The notes under the pieces were generated by a model. It was not told where the DNA came from. It searched no databases and saw only the letters and a list, made by a program, of their open reading frames with translations. The position numbers and the translations under genes were made by a program. This document shows positions 1-6,158 of a stretch of 11,713 nucleotides of DNA, in pieces. Origin of the DNA: CAZDGV01 sp964505195 (GTDB lineage Bacteria; Bacteroidota; Bacteroidia; Chitinophagales; Chitinophagaceae). Every line of letters starts with the position of its first letter. The first letter of the stretch is position 1. Location of the stretch: positions 1 to 11,713 of the forward strand of contig CAZDGV010000041.1 of assembly GCA_964505195.1 (NCBI GenBank), in the 5' to 3' direction.

Positions 1-1418
1 TTGCCATTATGATGGCAGGCTGTATTTCCGTTCCTATATATCCAACACTGACTGCAGCATCCATTCAACCCATTTTAGAACATAGCGATGCAAAAGCCAT
101 TTTCGTTGGCAAGCTCGACGATTACACAGCACAGCAAAAAGGTATCCCCGAAAATTTACAGCGCATCAGCTTCGATGCCTATGGCATTCAGGAGACCTAT
201 ACCTGGACGCAACTCATTGCTACACATCCGCCGATGAACGAAGTGTATGGTTGGAAAGCGGAAGACATCATGACCATCATTTACACCTCCGGCACTACCG
301 GACAATCGAAGGGCGTGATGCATACGGCAGCCACTTTTGATGTGGTGCTTACGCTGGCTTTACAGGAACTCTATCTTCCCAAGAAATCTATGCTGTTTTC
401 CTATTTGCCGCTAAGTCATATTGCAGAGCGACTGGCTACAGAGATGAATGCATTTTATAATGGAAGCACCATTTCTTTTGCAGAATCGCTGGAAAGCTTT
501 GCAGAAAATTTAGCTGCCACGCAACCGCATTGCTTTTTTGCCGTGCCACGCATTTGGGGAAAATTCAGAGAAGGCATTCTGAAGAAAATGCCGGAGAAAA
601 AACTCAATATGCTGCTTGGGCTTCCCTTGATAGGCAAGCTGGTGAAAAAAAGCATTCGCAAAAAATTAGGTCTTGCACGCGCCACCCATATTTATAGCGC
701 CGCTGCGCCCATTGCCATGGACATTATGCTTTGGTTTGAAAAATTGGGCATTCCCATTTATCAGGCCTACGGCATGACGGAAGATTGTGTGTATGCGCAT
801 TTTGAACGACCGGGCAAGCGACAGATGGGCAGCGTGGGCAAAGCATTGCCCGGATTGAAAGTAAAGATTGCCGAAGACGGAGAAATCCGCGTGAAGAGTG
901 CCGGCAATATGAAAGGGTATTACAAAGAACCTGCGCTTACTGCAGCCATGTTTGACGAAGATGGTTACATGAAAACAGGCGACAAAGGTGAATATGATCA
1001 CGAAGGATTTCTTTTTATCACAGGTCGTGTAAAAGACCAGTTTAAAACCGATAAAGGAAAATACATCTCGCCCGCCCCCATTGAAATGAAACTACTTGCA
1101 TGTTCCGATATTGAACAGGTATGCGTGGTGGGCATGGGCATTCCGCAACCCATTGCCCTCGTAACACTCTCAGATATTGGTAAAAAGAAAGACCGCGAAG
1201 AAATCAATAACATCTTATCTGCCTTACTGCATCAAATCAATCCTTCGCTAGAAAATTACGAGCGCATGGCCAAGGCAGTAGTAATGAAAGAAAACTGGAC
1301 GGTAGAAAACGGATTGCTCACGCCTACCTTAAAAGTGAAACGCAATCAGGTTGAAAAAATTCATCAGCCCTATTATCCCGCATGGTTTCATGCTGAGGGT
1401 ACTGTGCTTTGGGAATAA
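1..1418 (+). CDS. Long-chain acyl-CoA ligase (AMP-forming), 5'-truncated by window edge
   Basis: This enzyme activates fatty acids: ATP and fatty acid give acyl-AMP, then CoA gives acyl-CoA for lipid synthesis or degradation. The reading frame is open to the left edge, so the true start and roughly the first 80-120 residues are missing; the ATG at 9 is internal, since it leads directly into the conserved VPIYPT strand. Counting from that ATG, the visible adenylation motifs are the phosphate-binding loop YTSGTTGQSKG (92-102), YGMTED (254-259), GYMKTGD (319-325), the hinge GRVKDQFKTDKGKYISP (339-355) and the C-terminal lysine motif LLTPTLKVKR (436-445). All canonical motifs are intact, so the enzyme is probably active. 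The FKT..GKYISP hinge and LTPTLKVKR tail resemble the long-chain (FadD/FAA) group rather than acetyl-CoA synthetases. Exact chain-length preference cannot be read. No obvious terminator hairpin follows the stop. Confidence 0.93.
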   Translation, partial: AIMMAGCISVPIYPTLTAASIQPILEHSDAKAIFVGKLDDYTAQQKGIPENLQRISFDAYGIQETYTWTQLIATHPPMNEVYGWKAEDIMTIIYTSGTTGQSKGVMHTAATFDVVLTLALQELYLPKKSMLFSYLPLSHIAERLATEMNAFYNGSTISFAESLESFAENLAATQPHCFFAVPRIWGKFREGILKKMPEKKLNMLLGLPLIGKLVKKSIRKKLGLARATHIYSAAAPIAMDIMLWFEKLGIPIYQAYGMTEDCVYAHFERPGKRQMGSVGKALPGLKVKIAEDGEIRVKSAGNMKGYYKEPALTAAMFDEDGYMKTGDKGEYDHEGFLFITGRVKDQFKTDKGKYISPAPIEMKLLACSDIEQVCVVGMGIPQPIALVTLSDIGKKKDREEINNILSALLHQINPSLENYERMAKAVVMKENWTVENGLLTPTLKVKRNQVEKIHQPYYPAWFHAEGTVLWE

Positions 1419-1473
1419 GTGAAATGAAGCATGCATCACAAAACCTTAACAGTTTCCACAAGGTGTGAATAAG

Positions 1474-1510
1474 TAACTTTGCCAACAGCGTGCAGGATTA
1501 CTTAATATTG
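1474..1510 (+). promoter_or_regulatory. Candidate phoH promoter region
   Basis: Two alternative Bacteroidota-type arrangements lie in the 142-nt gap before phoH. One uses TAACTTTG (1474-1481), an exact TAnnTTTG match, with a weak upstream TTTC at 1453. The other uses that TTTG (1478-1481) as the -33 element, 21 nt ahead of TAATATTG (1503-1510), which has one mismatch. Motif matching only; no start-site data. Confidence 0.4.
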
Positions 1511-1516
1511 ATACAG

Positions 1517-1564
1517 ATGGGAAAAAGTACAGTAAACCGGCACAAGCATCACACACAAATTTGA
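1517..1564 (+). other. Possible 15-codon leader ORF overlapping the phoH start
   Basis: An ATG at 1517 opens a 15-codon frame (MGKSTVNRHKHHTQI) rich in Lys, Arg and His. It ends at TGA 1562-1564, which overlaps the TTG at 1561-1563 that can start phoH, in a TTGA arrangement analogous to the ATGA overlaps of coupled genes. It could be a leader peptide translationally coupled to phoH, or chance. The 15 codons give no coding-bias evidence. Confidence 0.2.
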
Positions 1565-2535
1565 AACCTTTGAAAGAAACAATCATCAACCTCGAAACCG
1601 TTAACCCGATTGAATTTTTTGGTGTAAACAACGGCAAACTCGACATCCTCAAAAAGAAATTTCCACTGCTTAAAATCTTATCCCGCGGCACACAGGTAAA
1701 ACTGAGCGGAAGCCCCGAACAGATTGAAGCCGCTAAAGAAAAAATTGATTTGCTCATCTCCTATCTGGAGCGGAACGGACAATTGAGCGAGCAATATTTT
1801 GAGCAGATCCTGGGAGGCGACGATCAGGAAACCATCGATCACTTTGTAGAACGCAACCCCAGTGAAGTACTGGTATTTGGTCCGAACGGTCGTACCGTTC
1901 GAGCCCGCACGCAGAACCAGAAAAAAATGGTGGGCGCAGCCGATAAAAATGATATCGTGTTTGCGATTGGTCCGGCCGGAACGGGTAAGACCTATACCGC
2001 TGTTGCACTTGCAGTGCGCGCACTGAAGAATAAGCTGGTCAAAAAAATCATTCTTACACGTCCGGCAGTAGAAGCAGGAGAAAGTCTGGGATTTTTACCC
2101 GGCGATCTGAAAGAAAAAATCGATCCCTATCTGCGTCCACTTTACGATGCGCTCGATGATATGATTCCTGCCGACAAGCTGGGATATTACATGAGTACAC
2201 GTGTAATAGAAATTGCACCGCTGGCATATATGCGCGGAAGAACCCTCGACAATGCATTCATTATTTTGGATGAAGCGCAGAACACGACCGACCTGCAGCT
2301 GAAGATGTTTCTTACCAGGATCGGCGCCAATGCAAAAGCCATCATCACCGGCGATCTTACGCAGGTGGATCTTCCTAAAAATCAGCGCAGCGGATTAGAA
2401 AAGGGTATTCGGATCTTGAATAATATTGATGGTATTGCACATATTGAGCTGGATGAAGAAGATGTGGTGCGTCACCGTCTCGTGAAAGCCATCATCCGTG
2501 CTTACGACCGCGATCATAAGAACGAAGGCGCTTAA
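1561..2535 (+). CDS. phoH: PhoH family P-loop ATPase with KH-like N-terminus
   Basis: PhoH proteins are cytoplasmic ATPases related to the helicase-like superfamily and linked in many bacteria to RNA metabolism and to phosphate or heat stress; the exact substrate is unsettled. In this 324-residue form the N-terminal part (about 10-75) looks like the KH-like RNA-binding domain common in PhoH, and the PhoH ATPase core follows (about 110-315). Visible motifs are Walker A GPAGTGKT (137-144), TRPAVEAGE (166-174) and Walker B FIILDEAQN (233-241), followed by ITGDLTQVD (262-270), a likely sensor motif. Length is normal for the family. There is no in-frame ATG upstream: the frame is closed by TAA at 1474, and the only sensible starts are TTG 1561 or TTG 1570. 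The latter gives MKETIINLETVNP, closer in my recollection to homologues. No strong ribosome-binding site is visible. A terminator follows, so the gene is probably monocistronic. Confidence 0.93.
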   Translation: MKPLKETIINLETVNPIEFFGVNNGKLDILKKKFPLLKILSRGTQVKLSGSPEQIEAAKEKIDLLISYLERNGQLSEQYFEQILGGDDQETIDHFVERNPSEVLVFGPNGRTVRARTQNQKKMVGAADKNDIVFAIGPAGTGKTYTAVALAVRALKNKLVKKIILTRPAVEAGESLGFLPGDLKEKIDPYLRPLYDALDDMIPADKLGYYMSTRVIEIAPLAYMRGRTLDNAFIILDEAQNTTDLQLKMFLTRIGANAKAIITGDLTQVDLPKNQRSGLEKGIRILNNIDGIAHIELDEEDVVRHRLVKAIIRAYDRDHKNEGA

Positions 2536-2557
2536 GTCTTTTTAAAATGTTAAACCC

Positions 2558-2590
2558 AAACCTTTGTCAGTAGGCAAAGGTTTTTCTTTT
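2558..2590 (+). terminator. Rho-independent terminator of phoH
   Basis: AAACCTTTG (2558-2566) pairs perfectly with CAAAGGTTT (2575-2583) across an 8-nt loop and runs into a T-rich tract (TTTCTTTTTT) to about 2592. It lies 23 nt after the phoH stop. The T-tract leads directly into the candidate promoter of the next gene. Confidence 0.85.
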
Positions 2591-2593
2591 TTG

Positions 2594-2601
2594 TACTTTT
2601 G
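2594..2601 (+). promoter_or_regulatory. Bacteroidota -7 element TACTTTTG before the lipoprotein gene
   Basis: TACTTTTG matches TAnnTTTG exactly and ends only 4 nt before the ATG at 2606. A transcript from it would have little or no 5' leader. No good -33 TTTG is seen at the usual distance, because that region is the phoH terminator. Confidence 0.5.
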
Positions 2602-2605
2602 AACC

Positions 2606-3007
2606 ATGCGTACATTCTTTTTAATGCTTTCCGCTGCGTTTTTTTTGTTTGCCTGCAAACAGGAAGTACCCCGCCCCGATGATGCACTGGGCACTGCTCG
2701 TCTTTTTATTGAAAGCTCGCTTAAAGGCGATTACGAACTTGCACGTAAGCTCATGCATGCCGATAGTGTAAATACCTACGAACTGAATCAGCTGGAAAGA
2801 AAGTATAAAGAGGATATGAATGAAAAAGACAAGGCAGGGTATCGCAAAGCGTCGATCATTATTCATGAAGTACAGCAGGTGAGCGACTCCATCGTGATCA
2901 TCAACTACAGCAATAGTTTCAAAAACAAAAAAATGCCCATCAAAGTCATTCGTCCGAAAGACCAATGGGAAGTTGACCTACACTATACTTTTACCGGAAA
3001 TTTATAA
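2606..3007 (+). CDS. Small lipoprotein, DUF4878/NTF2-like
   Basis: A 133-residue predicted lipoprotein of unknown function. The N-terminus is a short signal sequence: one Arg, a hydrophobic stretch (4-15) and a lipobox-like LFAC with the lipidated cysteine at 17, followed by KQE. The rest reads as a single alpha+beta domain: a helical first half (about 26-70, rich in Lys and Glu) and beta strands in the second half ending in DQWEVDLHYTF (about 117-127). This layout resembles the DUF4878 / NTF2-like cone fold, often seen in secreted proteins without catalytic residues; that assignment is from style, not from a search. The stop is 2 nt before the crcB start, so the two are likely co-transcribed. 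The ATG follows the -7-like element closely, supporting a very short leader. Its possible involvement in fluoride handling is only a guess from position. Confidence 0.8.
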   Translation: MRTFFLMLSAAFFLFACKQEVPRPDDALGTARLFIESSLKGDYELARKLMHADSVNTYELNQLERKYKEDMNEKDKAGYRKASIIIHEVQQVSDSIVIINYSNSFKNKKMPIKVIRPKDQWEVDLHYTFTGNL

Positions 3008-3009
3008 GC

Positions 3010-3372
3010 ATGATCAAAGAGCTGCTCATGGTTGCGTTAGGAGGTGCACTGGGCAGCAGTTTGCGTTATGGTATTGCACAGTGGCTGCGTGAAAGTGTTT
3101 TTCCGCTGGGCACATTACTCGTAAACCTTGCAGGCTGTTTCATCATTGGCATGGTACTGGCAGCATCATTAAAGCATCAGGATTTCGCAAACAACTGGCG
3201 CGTTTTTTTAGCAGCCGGTTTTTGTGGTGGCCTAACCACCTTCTCGGCTTTTTCATTAGAAGGCCTGCAGATGCTGCAGGAACAAAAAATACTCCTGTAC
3301 ATTTTTTACGTGTGTGGATCTGTTCTTTTTGGACTCGCAGCAACCTGGGCGGGCTATCAGCTGATTAAATGA
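3010..3372 (+). CDS. crcB: Fluoride exporter CrcB/Fluc
   Basis: A fluoride-specific ion channel of the inner membrane that lets fluoride leave the cytoplasm; the family works as an antiparallel dual-topology dimer. The 120-residue length and four hydrophobic segments (about 3-22, 33-53, 64-85, 94-117) fit the family. Conserved motifs are all present: GGALGSSLRYG (11-21), GTLLVNLAGCFIIG (34-47) with the pore asparagine at 39, and GFCGGLTTFSAFSLE (70-84) carrying the TTFS sodium/phenylalanine-box region. Only one copy is present here, consistent with a homodimer. It starts 2 nt after the lipoprotein stop, so it is probably expressed from that gene's promoter. I looked for a fluoride riboswitch ahead of the pair and saw none; the gap is occupied by the phoH terminator. 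Confidence 0.95.
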   Translation: MIKELLMVALGGALGSSLRYGIAQWLRESVFPLGTLLVNLAGCFIIGMVLAASLKHQDFANNWRVFLAAGFCGGLTTFSAFSLEGLQMLQEQKILLYIFYVCGSVLFGLAATWAGYQLIK

Positions 3373-3393
3373 ACAAAACTGAAATTCGTTTTC

Positions 3394-3412
3394 GCTTGCT
3401 TTTAAAGCAAGC
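3394..3412. repeat. 19-bp near-perfect palindrome between crcB and ppa
   Basis: GCTTGCTTT (3394-3402) and AAAGCAAGC (3404-3412) are exact inverted repeats around a single central T. It can fold as a 6-8 bp hairpin ending the crcB transcript, though no long T-tract follows. It also ends 9 nt before the ppa -7-like element, where an operator would sit. Confidence 0.65.
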
Positions 3413-3421
3413 ATTCATTTG

Positions 3422-3429
3422 TACCTTTA
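3422..3429 (+). promoter_or_regulatory. -7-like element TACCTTTA before ppa
   Basis: TACCTTTA matches TAnnTTTG at all but the last base and ends exactly 4 nt before the ATG at 3434, the same geometry as the element at 2594-2601. A TTG at 3396-3398 lies 23 nt upstream as a possible -33 element. Confidence 0.4.
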
Positions 3430-3433
3430 CTAT

Positions 3434-3982
3434 ATGCTTACCGTTTTACATCCCTGGCATGGCGCAGAACCGGGCAATCAGGCCCCGGAAAAAGTAAATG
3501 CACTGATTGAAATACCGCAGGGCTCCCGATCTAAATATGAAATCGACAAGCATACGGGATTATTAAAGCTCGATCGGGTAATTTACTCTTCATTCATGTA
3601 TCCTGTGAACTACGGTTTCATTCCGCAAAGTTTAGGTGAGGATGGAGATCCGCTCGATATACTCGTAATTTGTTCGCAATCCATTCAGCCACTCTGCTTG
3701 GTAGAAGCAACGGTGATTGGTAATATGCAAATGATTGACCAGGGACAGAAAGACGATAAAATTATTGCCGTTGCCAGCAACGATCCTTCTGTCAATCACA
3801 TAAAAGACATTGAAGATTTACCGGCACATTTTTTCAACGAGCTCAAGCATTATTTCCAAGAGTATAAAGTGCTGGAGGAAAAGATTGTAGAGATTGATCA
3901 TTTCCAAAGCAGGACAGAAGCGTATCGCATCATTGAAGAAGCGATGGCTTATTACCAAGAAAAATTCAGACAAAAGATTTGA
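3434..3982 (+). CDS. ppa: Inorganic pyrophosphatase, family I
   Basis: This cytoplasmic Mg-dependent enzyme hydrolyses pyrophosphate to two phosphates and so pulls biosynthetic reactions forward. At 182 residues it matches the usual bacterial length. The active site can be placed against the E. coli enzyme: E26, K34, E36, R48, Y60, the metal triad D70/D72/D75 in the signature DGDPLDI, D102, D107, K109 and Y144-K145 are all present, so it should be active. HIKDIEDLP (122-130) is a further family motif. An in-frame TTG at 3419 would add five residues, but it overlaps the -7-like element and would precede the likely transcript start, so ATG 3434 is preferred. The stop codon shares one base with the start of the next gene. 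Confidence 0.96.
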   Translation: MLTVLHPWHGAEPGNQAPEKVNALIEIPQGSRSKYEIDKHTGLLKLDRVIYSSFMYPVNYGFIPQSLGEDGDPLDILVICSQSIQPLCLVEATVIGNMQMIDQGQKDDKIIAVASNDPSVNHIKDIEDLPAHFFNELKHYFQEYKVLEEKIVEIDHFQSRTEAYRIIEEAMAYYQEKFRQKI

Positions 3983-4401
3983 TGCATCAAAATAAGAAAA
4001 TGGATATTACAACGCTTCTCGGATTAATCGCCATCGGGCTGATTGCCGGCACACTCAGCGGACTGATCGGCATTGGCGGCGGTGTGGTCATCGTTCCCGC
4101 ATTGGTAATGTTTATGGGTTTTAGTCAGCAAGCTGCACAAGGCACTTCACTTGGTTTGATGTTGCTGCCTATCGGCATTTTGGCGGTGATGAATTACTAC
4201 AATAAAGGATATATAGATCTGAAAGTGGTGGGCGTGATGGTCATTGCTTTTGTTATTGGCGGATACATTGGAAGTAAGTGGGCGCTCGTGTTACCGCAGG
4301 AAACCCTAAAGAAAATTTTCGCCGTGATACTCTTTTATACCGGCATACGCATGATGGGCTGGGACCAGTCGCTCGTACAACTGTTTAAAAAAGCCTTTTG
4401 A
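3982..4401 (+). CDS. Half-size TauE/SafE family membrane permease
   Basis: TauE/SafE (DUF81) proteins are inner-membrane transporters linked to export or uptake of sulfite, sulfoacetate and other anions. This one is 139 residues with four hydrophobic segments (about 10-27, 31-46, 55-71, 81-101, plus a weaker one at 110-125; exact count uncertain). The hallmark GLIGIGGGVVIVPAL is at 27-41. Full members have about 250 residues and two homologous halves, so this is a single half and would need to dimerise. The start overlaps the pyrophosphatase stop in TGATG, indicating translational coupling; an in-frame TTG at 3979 and an ATG at 4000 are alternatives. The C-terminal coding end overlaps the convergent peptidase gene by 17 bp. 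The frame is clean and the C-terminus ends naturally, so truncation by mutation seems unlikely. Substrate is unknown. Confidence 0.87.
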   Translation: MHQNKKMDITTLLGLIAIGLIAGTLSGLIGIGGGVVIVPALVMFMGFSQQAAQGTSLGLMLLPIGILAVMNYYNKGYIDLKVVGVMVIAFVIGGYIGSKWALVLPQETLKKIFAVILFYTGIRMMGWDQSLVQLFKKAF

Positions 4402-5152
4402 TAATACGCAAACTGTGCGTGCGCATGCCGCTATCACTGTTGACAATGCCGGCTGTATCGATATGATCGATGCGTACTTTGCCGGCAGCATGAATAATTT
4501 CATGATCGTTGAGCAAAATGCCTACATGAATAATATTTCCTTCGCCGTCGTTGAAAAATGCCAAATCGCCGCAGCGGGCTTCCTGTAAAAAATCTACTGT
4601 ATTTCCTTCATGCACCTGCAATGATGCGTTGCGTGGTAATTTCTTTCCGAAAAAACGATACACCACCTGCACAAAGCCGCTGCAGTCGGTTCCGTAAATA
4701 CTGCGACCTCCCCAGAGGTATGCCGTGTTGAGATAGGGAAAAGTTAGTTGACGAATAAAATCTTCCGCTCCTTCCAGGCTGCCTTCCGCGATGAGTTTTG
4801 AGCTGCTGCGGATTTGCCATTTGCCCCAGCGCGCTTCGCCGTTTTGCAAACCGGGCAAGGCACTGCCCAGCGGCACATGCATGGGCTGATCGTTCACCAT
4901 CACCACGCCCTGCCAGGTGCTTACCAAAGGAATGACGGGAGAGCGAACGATGTCAATATCGGTAACGCTAAGTTGGTTCATGGTACACCAACCTTCAAAA
5001 TTGTCGTAGATGCAGCGCACATTCACCCAATCATCTACCGATGCGAGCAATTCCACCCCCTCGCCAAACAAAAGCTGCGAAGTCATTTCACTTTGATGAG
5101 TGGGTTCGGCACGCACGGAACAGATGGGCACAACGCAGAGGGCTGTAAGCAT
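4385..5152 (-). CDS. NlpC/P60 (C40) peptidase with SH3-like N-terminal part
   Basis: A cysteine peptidase of the type that cuts peptide stems of murein, commonly between gamma-D-Glu and the diamino acid. The 255 residues comprise an SH3-like region (about 8-62, with VRAEPTHQSEMTSQLLFGE and a GWC turn), a second linker or SH3-like region (about 75-122), and the catalytic domain (about 130-253). The Cys is C157 in AYLWGGRSIYGTDCSG, with H209 in IIHVGI and H221 in IIHAAG completing the likely triad. The hydrophobic start (MLTALCVVPICSV) may look like a signal peptide, but the strand runs straight into the SH3 motif, so I read it as the first SH3 strand; the enzyme may be cytoplasmic and act on recycled murein peptides. 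AAAGG precedes the ATG at normal spacing. It is divergent from the sigma-factor gene and overlaps the upstream permease tail. Confidence 0.88.
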   Translation of the reverse strand: MLTALCVVPICSVRAEPTHQSEMTSQLLFGEGVELLASVDDWVNVRCIYDNFEGWCTMNQLSVTDIDIVRSPVIPLVSTWQGVVMVNDQPMHVPLGSALPGLQNGEARWGKWQIRSSSKLIAEGSLEGAEDFIRQLTFPYLNTAYLWGGRSIYGTDCSGFVQVVYRFFGKKLPRNASLQVHEGNTVDFLQEARCGDLAFFNDGEGNIIHVGILLNDHEIIHAAGKVRIDHIDTAGIVNSDSGMRTHSLRIIKRLF

Positions 5153-5212
5153 CGCCTTTCTTTTTGAAACAATTTATGGAAAAAATGAATAGCCGGCATC
5201 ACAAGCATATAT

Positions 5213-5220
5213 TATCTTTC
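5213..5220 (+). promoter_or_regulatory. -7-like element TATCTTTC before the sigma-factor gene
   Basis: TATCTTTC differs from TAnnTTTG only in the last base and lies 18 nt before the ATG at 5239. No TTG is seen at the right distance upstream. It favours the ATG at 5239 over the upstream starts at 5176 and 5185. Confidence 0.3.
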
Positions 5221-5238
5221 GGCAAACCCCGGCAGCGG

Positions 5239-5802
5239 ATGAAAGACAACCATGCAGATTTGAGCGACCAGGCACTGTTACAAAACTACCGCCGCACAGA
5301 AGATACGCGCTGGCTGGGATGGCTGTTTCAGCGCTATACCATGCTCGTTTTTGGGGTATGCATGAAATATCTCAAACAAGAAGAAGATGCGCGCGACTGC
5401 ACGCAGCAGGTATTTGAAAAAGCCCTGCAGGAGATTGCAAAATATGAGATCAGCTATTTCAAAAGCTGGGTATATCAGGTAGCCAAGAATCAGTGTTTGA
5501 TGAAATTGCGTTCGAAAGGACATGCTACTTCGGAACTTACCGAGAACATGATTGAGCATACCGAAGCAACGAACCAGATTGGTGATGCTATGCAAAAAGA
5601 AATGCTGCTGCGCAAGATGGAAGAAGCGATGCTTACCCTCAATGCAGAACAACGCAGCTGCATTGAACTATTTTATCTGCAACAAAAAAGCTATCAGGAA
5701 ATCAGTGATATAACGGGCTATACCCTTTTGCAGGTTAAGAGTCATATACAAAACGGCAAGCGTAATCTGAAACTACGTATGCAACAATTCAAATCGACAT
5801 GA
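5239..5802 (+). CDS. ECF-type RNA polymerase sigma factor
   Basis: A group 4 (ECF) sigma-70 family factor that would direct RNA polymerase to a small set of promoters. Counting from ATG 5239 (187 residues), sigma region 2 covers about 29-92 (LFQRYTMLVFGVCMKYL through SWVYQVAKNQCLMKLRSK) and region 4 about 132-182, with the helix-turn-helix SYQEISDITGYTLLQVKSHI. Regions 1.2 and 3 of housekeeping sigmas are absent, as expected. The frame extends upstream to ATGs at 5176 and 5185 and a TTG at 5164, but those add a Lys/His/Arg-rich tail unlike the family and leave only about 23 bp to the divergent peptidase start; 5239 gives MKDNHADLSDQ, close to usual ECF N-termini. It overlaps the next gene by ATGA. 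The partner gene is a candidate anti-sigma factor. Target genes cannot be read here. Confidence 0.88.
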   Translation: MKDNHADLSDQALLQNYRRTEDTRWLGWLFQRYTMLVFGVCMKYLKQEEDARDCTQQVFEKALQEIAKYEISYFKSWVYQVAKNQCLMKLRSKGHATSELTENMIEHTEATNQIGDAMQKEMLLRKMEEAMLTLNAEQRSCIELFYLQQKSYQEISDITGYTLLQVKSHIQNGKRNLKLRMQQFKST

Positions 5803-6155
5803 AAGAAAATTTACTTACTATTTTACAAGAAACAGACGAGCCGACGGAAGCAATGTTGGACGCCTATATCAACGGCACCCTGAGCGAAGCCGATCAAATT
5901 GCTTTTGAAGCACAGCTCGCCTCCGATCCCATGTTACGCGATGCGTTAGAAGGATTGCGTCAGGTTAAACAACCGAAACGTATTGCACAGGTTTCCGCTC
6001 AGCTGAACAAACAAATATTAAAACGACTCCAACAAAAAAACAGAAAACAACAAGCGTTGCCTTCGCCATTGCAGATTGCATTGGTTGCATTGGTAATATT
6101 GCTTGCTATTATCCTGATTGCGTTTTTAATGGTTGACAAACTGCAGCGGGGATAA
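5799..6155 (+). CDS. Single-pass membrane protein, candidate anti-sigma factor
   Basis: A 118-residue protein, translationally coupled to the sigma factor by a 4-bp ATGA overlap, which is the main reason to call it an anti-sigma factor. The N-terminal part (about 15-55) contains PTEAMLDAYINGTLSE and DPMLRDALEGL, a pattern that recurs in Bacteroidota anti-sigma-like proteins (helical, acidic, no zinc-binding His-Cys-Cys). A basic linker (57-84, many Lys/Arg/Gln) leads to one strongly hydrophobic segment (about 92-112) with only VDKLQRG after it. The basic linker before the segment suggests the N-terminus is cytoplasmic. Unlike FecR-type or many ECF partners there is no periplasmic sensor domain. 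Function is inferred from position and composition; a general membrane anchor for the sigma factor is the simplest reading. Confidence 0.7.
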   Translation: MKENLLTILQETDEPTEAMLDAYINGTLSEADQIAFEAQLASDPMLRDALEGLRQVKQPKRIAQVSAQLNKQILKRLQQKNRKQQALPSPLQIALVALVILLAIILIAFLMVDKLQRG

Positions 6156-6158
6156 GCA

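Noticed and set aside
9..11. ATG at 9 as the true start of the acyl-CoA ligase
   Set aside because: The frame is open upstream and the first residues align to the interior of the adenylation domain.
2558..2605. Fluoride riboswitch ahead of the lipoprotein-crcB pair
   Set aside because: The interval is a terminator hairpin plus a -7-like element; no riboswitch core is visible and there is too little room.
4814..5167. 117-codon plus-strand frame over the peptidase gene
   Set aside because: Opposite-strand shadow of the NlpC/P60 N-terminal region, with unnatural His-rich composition.
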